From Bin5 sp009843665 (GTDB lineage Bacteria; Chloroflexota; Anaerolineae; Caldilineales; Caldilineaceae): a DNA stretch of 64,000 bases. Under the pieces are notes generated by a model, which worked only from the letters and a program-made list of their open reading frames with translations, was not told the DNA's origin and made no database searches. Location of the stretch: assembly GCA_965220285.1 (NCBI GenBank), contig OZ244818.1, positions 5,704,001 through 5,768,000 on the forward strand, given 5' to 3'. Shown here one piece after another: positions 63,108-64,000 of this stretch (position 1 is the stretch's first letter; each line of letters starts with the position of its first letter). The position numbers and the translations under genes were made by a program.

Positions 63108-64000
63108 TCAGTTTTTTGCGTATCTCTCGCGCAGAACTTTCTTGTCAAACTTGCCCGTTCCGGTCTTGGGAATCTCGTCGATAAACTCGTAGCCGTCCGG
63201 CAACCACCACTTTGCCACTTGCCGTTCCAAGAAACTGCCTAATTCTTCTGCGCCAGGCTGGGTTCCACCGTCGGTAGGCACAACTACCGCCAGCGGCCGC
63301 TCGCCCCAGCGTTGGTCGGGCACAGCGATCACGGCTGCCTCCAGCACTTGTGGATGGGCCATCAACAGATTCTCCAGTTCCACGGATGAGATCCATTCAC
63401 CGCCGCTTCTCACCAGATCCTTGGTGCGATCGGTGATCGACATGAATCCGTCTGCAGAGATCGTGACCACATCCCCGGTACGAAACCATCCGTCCTCGGT
63501 AAAGCTGTCGTCGCCGCCCTCCAGCTTGTAGTAGGCTTGCGCCACCCACGGCCCCCGCACCTGCAGTTCGCCGAACGTCTCACCATCCCAAGGGAGCTCC
63601 TGACCGGCCTCGTCCACGATGCGCATATCGACACCTGAGATTGGGTAGCCCTGCCGGGCCTTTACGTCCCACTTCTGCTCCTGCGGGAGATCGTGGTGGT
63701 GGCTGAGCAACTTCGATACCGTCCCCAGAGGCGACATTTCGGTCATGCCCCAGGCATGAACGACGTTTACGCCCAACTCTTTTTCGTAGGCCTCAATCAG
63801 GCTGCGGGGCATGGCCGAGCCGCCGACCACCAGCGCGCGGATACACGAAATGTCACGTGGATTCTGCTTCAGGTCGTGGTAGAGCCCGTTCCAGATGGTC
63901 GGCACGCCGGCGGCGACGGTCACCCGTTCCGTCTCGATCAGATCTGCGAGCGCGGCAGGTTGCATATGTGGACCGGGCATGACCAGGTTTGCACCTGTGT
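63108..64000 (-). CDS. Acyl-CoA ligase (AMP-binding), N-terminal part beyond window
   Basis: C-terminal ~297 residues of an ANL-superfamily acid-CoA ligase; the frame is open to the right edge (GANLVMPGPHMQPA continues past the first internal Met). VPTIWNGLYHDL and AWGMTEMSPLGTVSKL are the acyl-binding and ATP-binding motifs. WFRTGDVVTISADGFMSITDR and KDLVRSGGEWISSVELEN contain the ATP-ribose Asp and hinge. The C-terminal GKFDKKVLRERYA has the catalytic Lys. PGPHMQP followed by VTVAAGVPTIW resembles medium- or long-chain fatty acyl-CoA ligases. Substrate length cannot be told. Confidence 0.93.
   Translation of the reverse strand, partial: TGANLVMPGPHMQPAALADLIETERVTVAAGVPTIWNGLYHDLKQNPRDISCIRALVVGGSAMPRSLIEAYEKELGVNVVHAWGMTEMSPLGTVSKLLSHHHDLPQEQKWDVKARQGYPISGVDMRIVDEAGQELPWDGETFGELQVRGPWVAQAYYKLEGGDDSFTEDGWFRTGDVVTISADGFMSITDRTKDLVRSGGEWISSVELENLLMAHPQVLEAAVIAVPDQRWGERPLAVVVPTDGGTQPGAEELGSFLERQVAKWWLPDGYEFIDEIPKTGTGKFDKKVLRERYAKN

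Overview
The window is a high-GC bacterial chromosome segment dominated by amino-acid biosynthesis. The organism is most likely a Chloroflexota member (Caldilineae/Anaerolineae type). This is inferred from lysine synthesis by the LysW carrier-protein aminoadipate route (homocitrate synthase, homoaconitase, LysW, LysX, LysY), from citramalate-based isoleucine synthesis, from sulfatase and sugar-acid catabolic genes, and from a giant cell-surface protein of Ig-like repeats plus SH3 domains. No rRNA, tRNA or phylogenetic marker is present, so the assignment is not proven.

Layout. 1-6.3 kb: a sulfatase cut by the left edge (minus), a copy of a dispersed repeat, a DUF2089 regulator with a repeat-protein partner behind a promoter that carries phased palindromes, then an aldo/keto reductase, an enolase-superfamily sugar-acid dehydratase and a VOC protein. 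6.35-14.5 kb: one minus-strand gene for a 2708-residue secreted repeat protein. 15-16.8 kb: a second copy of the dispersed repeat, abutted by an intact ISKra4-type insertion sequence with an 8-bp target duplication. 16.8-23.0 kb: the lysine cluster hcs-lysT-lysU-nudix-lysW-lysX-lysY, preceded by a promoter, a lysine-codon leader peptide and a terminator. 23.1-30.3 kb: a small membrane protein, a MOSC protein, a heterodimeric ABC exporter, a second sulfatase and a nuclease-like coiled-coil gene. 30.8-36.8 kb: the branched-chain operon ilvB-ilvN-ilvC-leuA, preceded by a Leu/Ile/Val-rich leader peptide and an attenuator. 36.8-38.3 kb: an IS701-type element between CTAG duplications. 38.4-43.7 kb: an unfamiliar three-gene operon, two large paralogous membrane-anchored repeat proteins and a YbjQ-like protein. 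44.3-62.1 kb: gltB-gltD-leuC-leuD-methyltransferase-leuB-ppc-cimA-ilvD. 62.1-64 kb: a TIM-barrel isomerase and a partial acyl-CoA ligase (minus).

Together the genes cover almost the whole valine/leucine/isoleucine route from pyruvate: citramalate synthase supplies 2-oxobutyrate precursors without threonine, and leuCDB serve both chains. They also cover the early and carrier-bound steps of lysine synthesis, glutamate synthase as amino donor, and PEP carboxylase as anaplerotic supply. Homoisocitrate dehydrogenase, LysZ, LysJ, LysK and the branched-chain aminotransferase are not in the window.

The most noteworthy observations are the two leader-peptide attenuators, the coupled operon of large paralogous envelope proteins, the helically phased operator array at the DUF2089 promoter, and a MITE-like repeat family with a 63-bp core that is identical in three copies.
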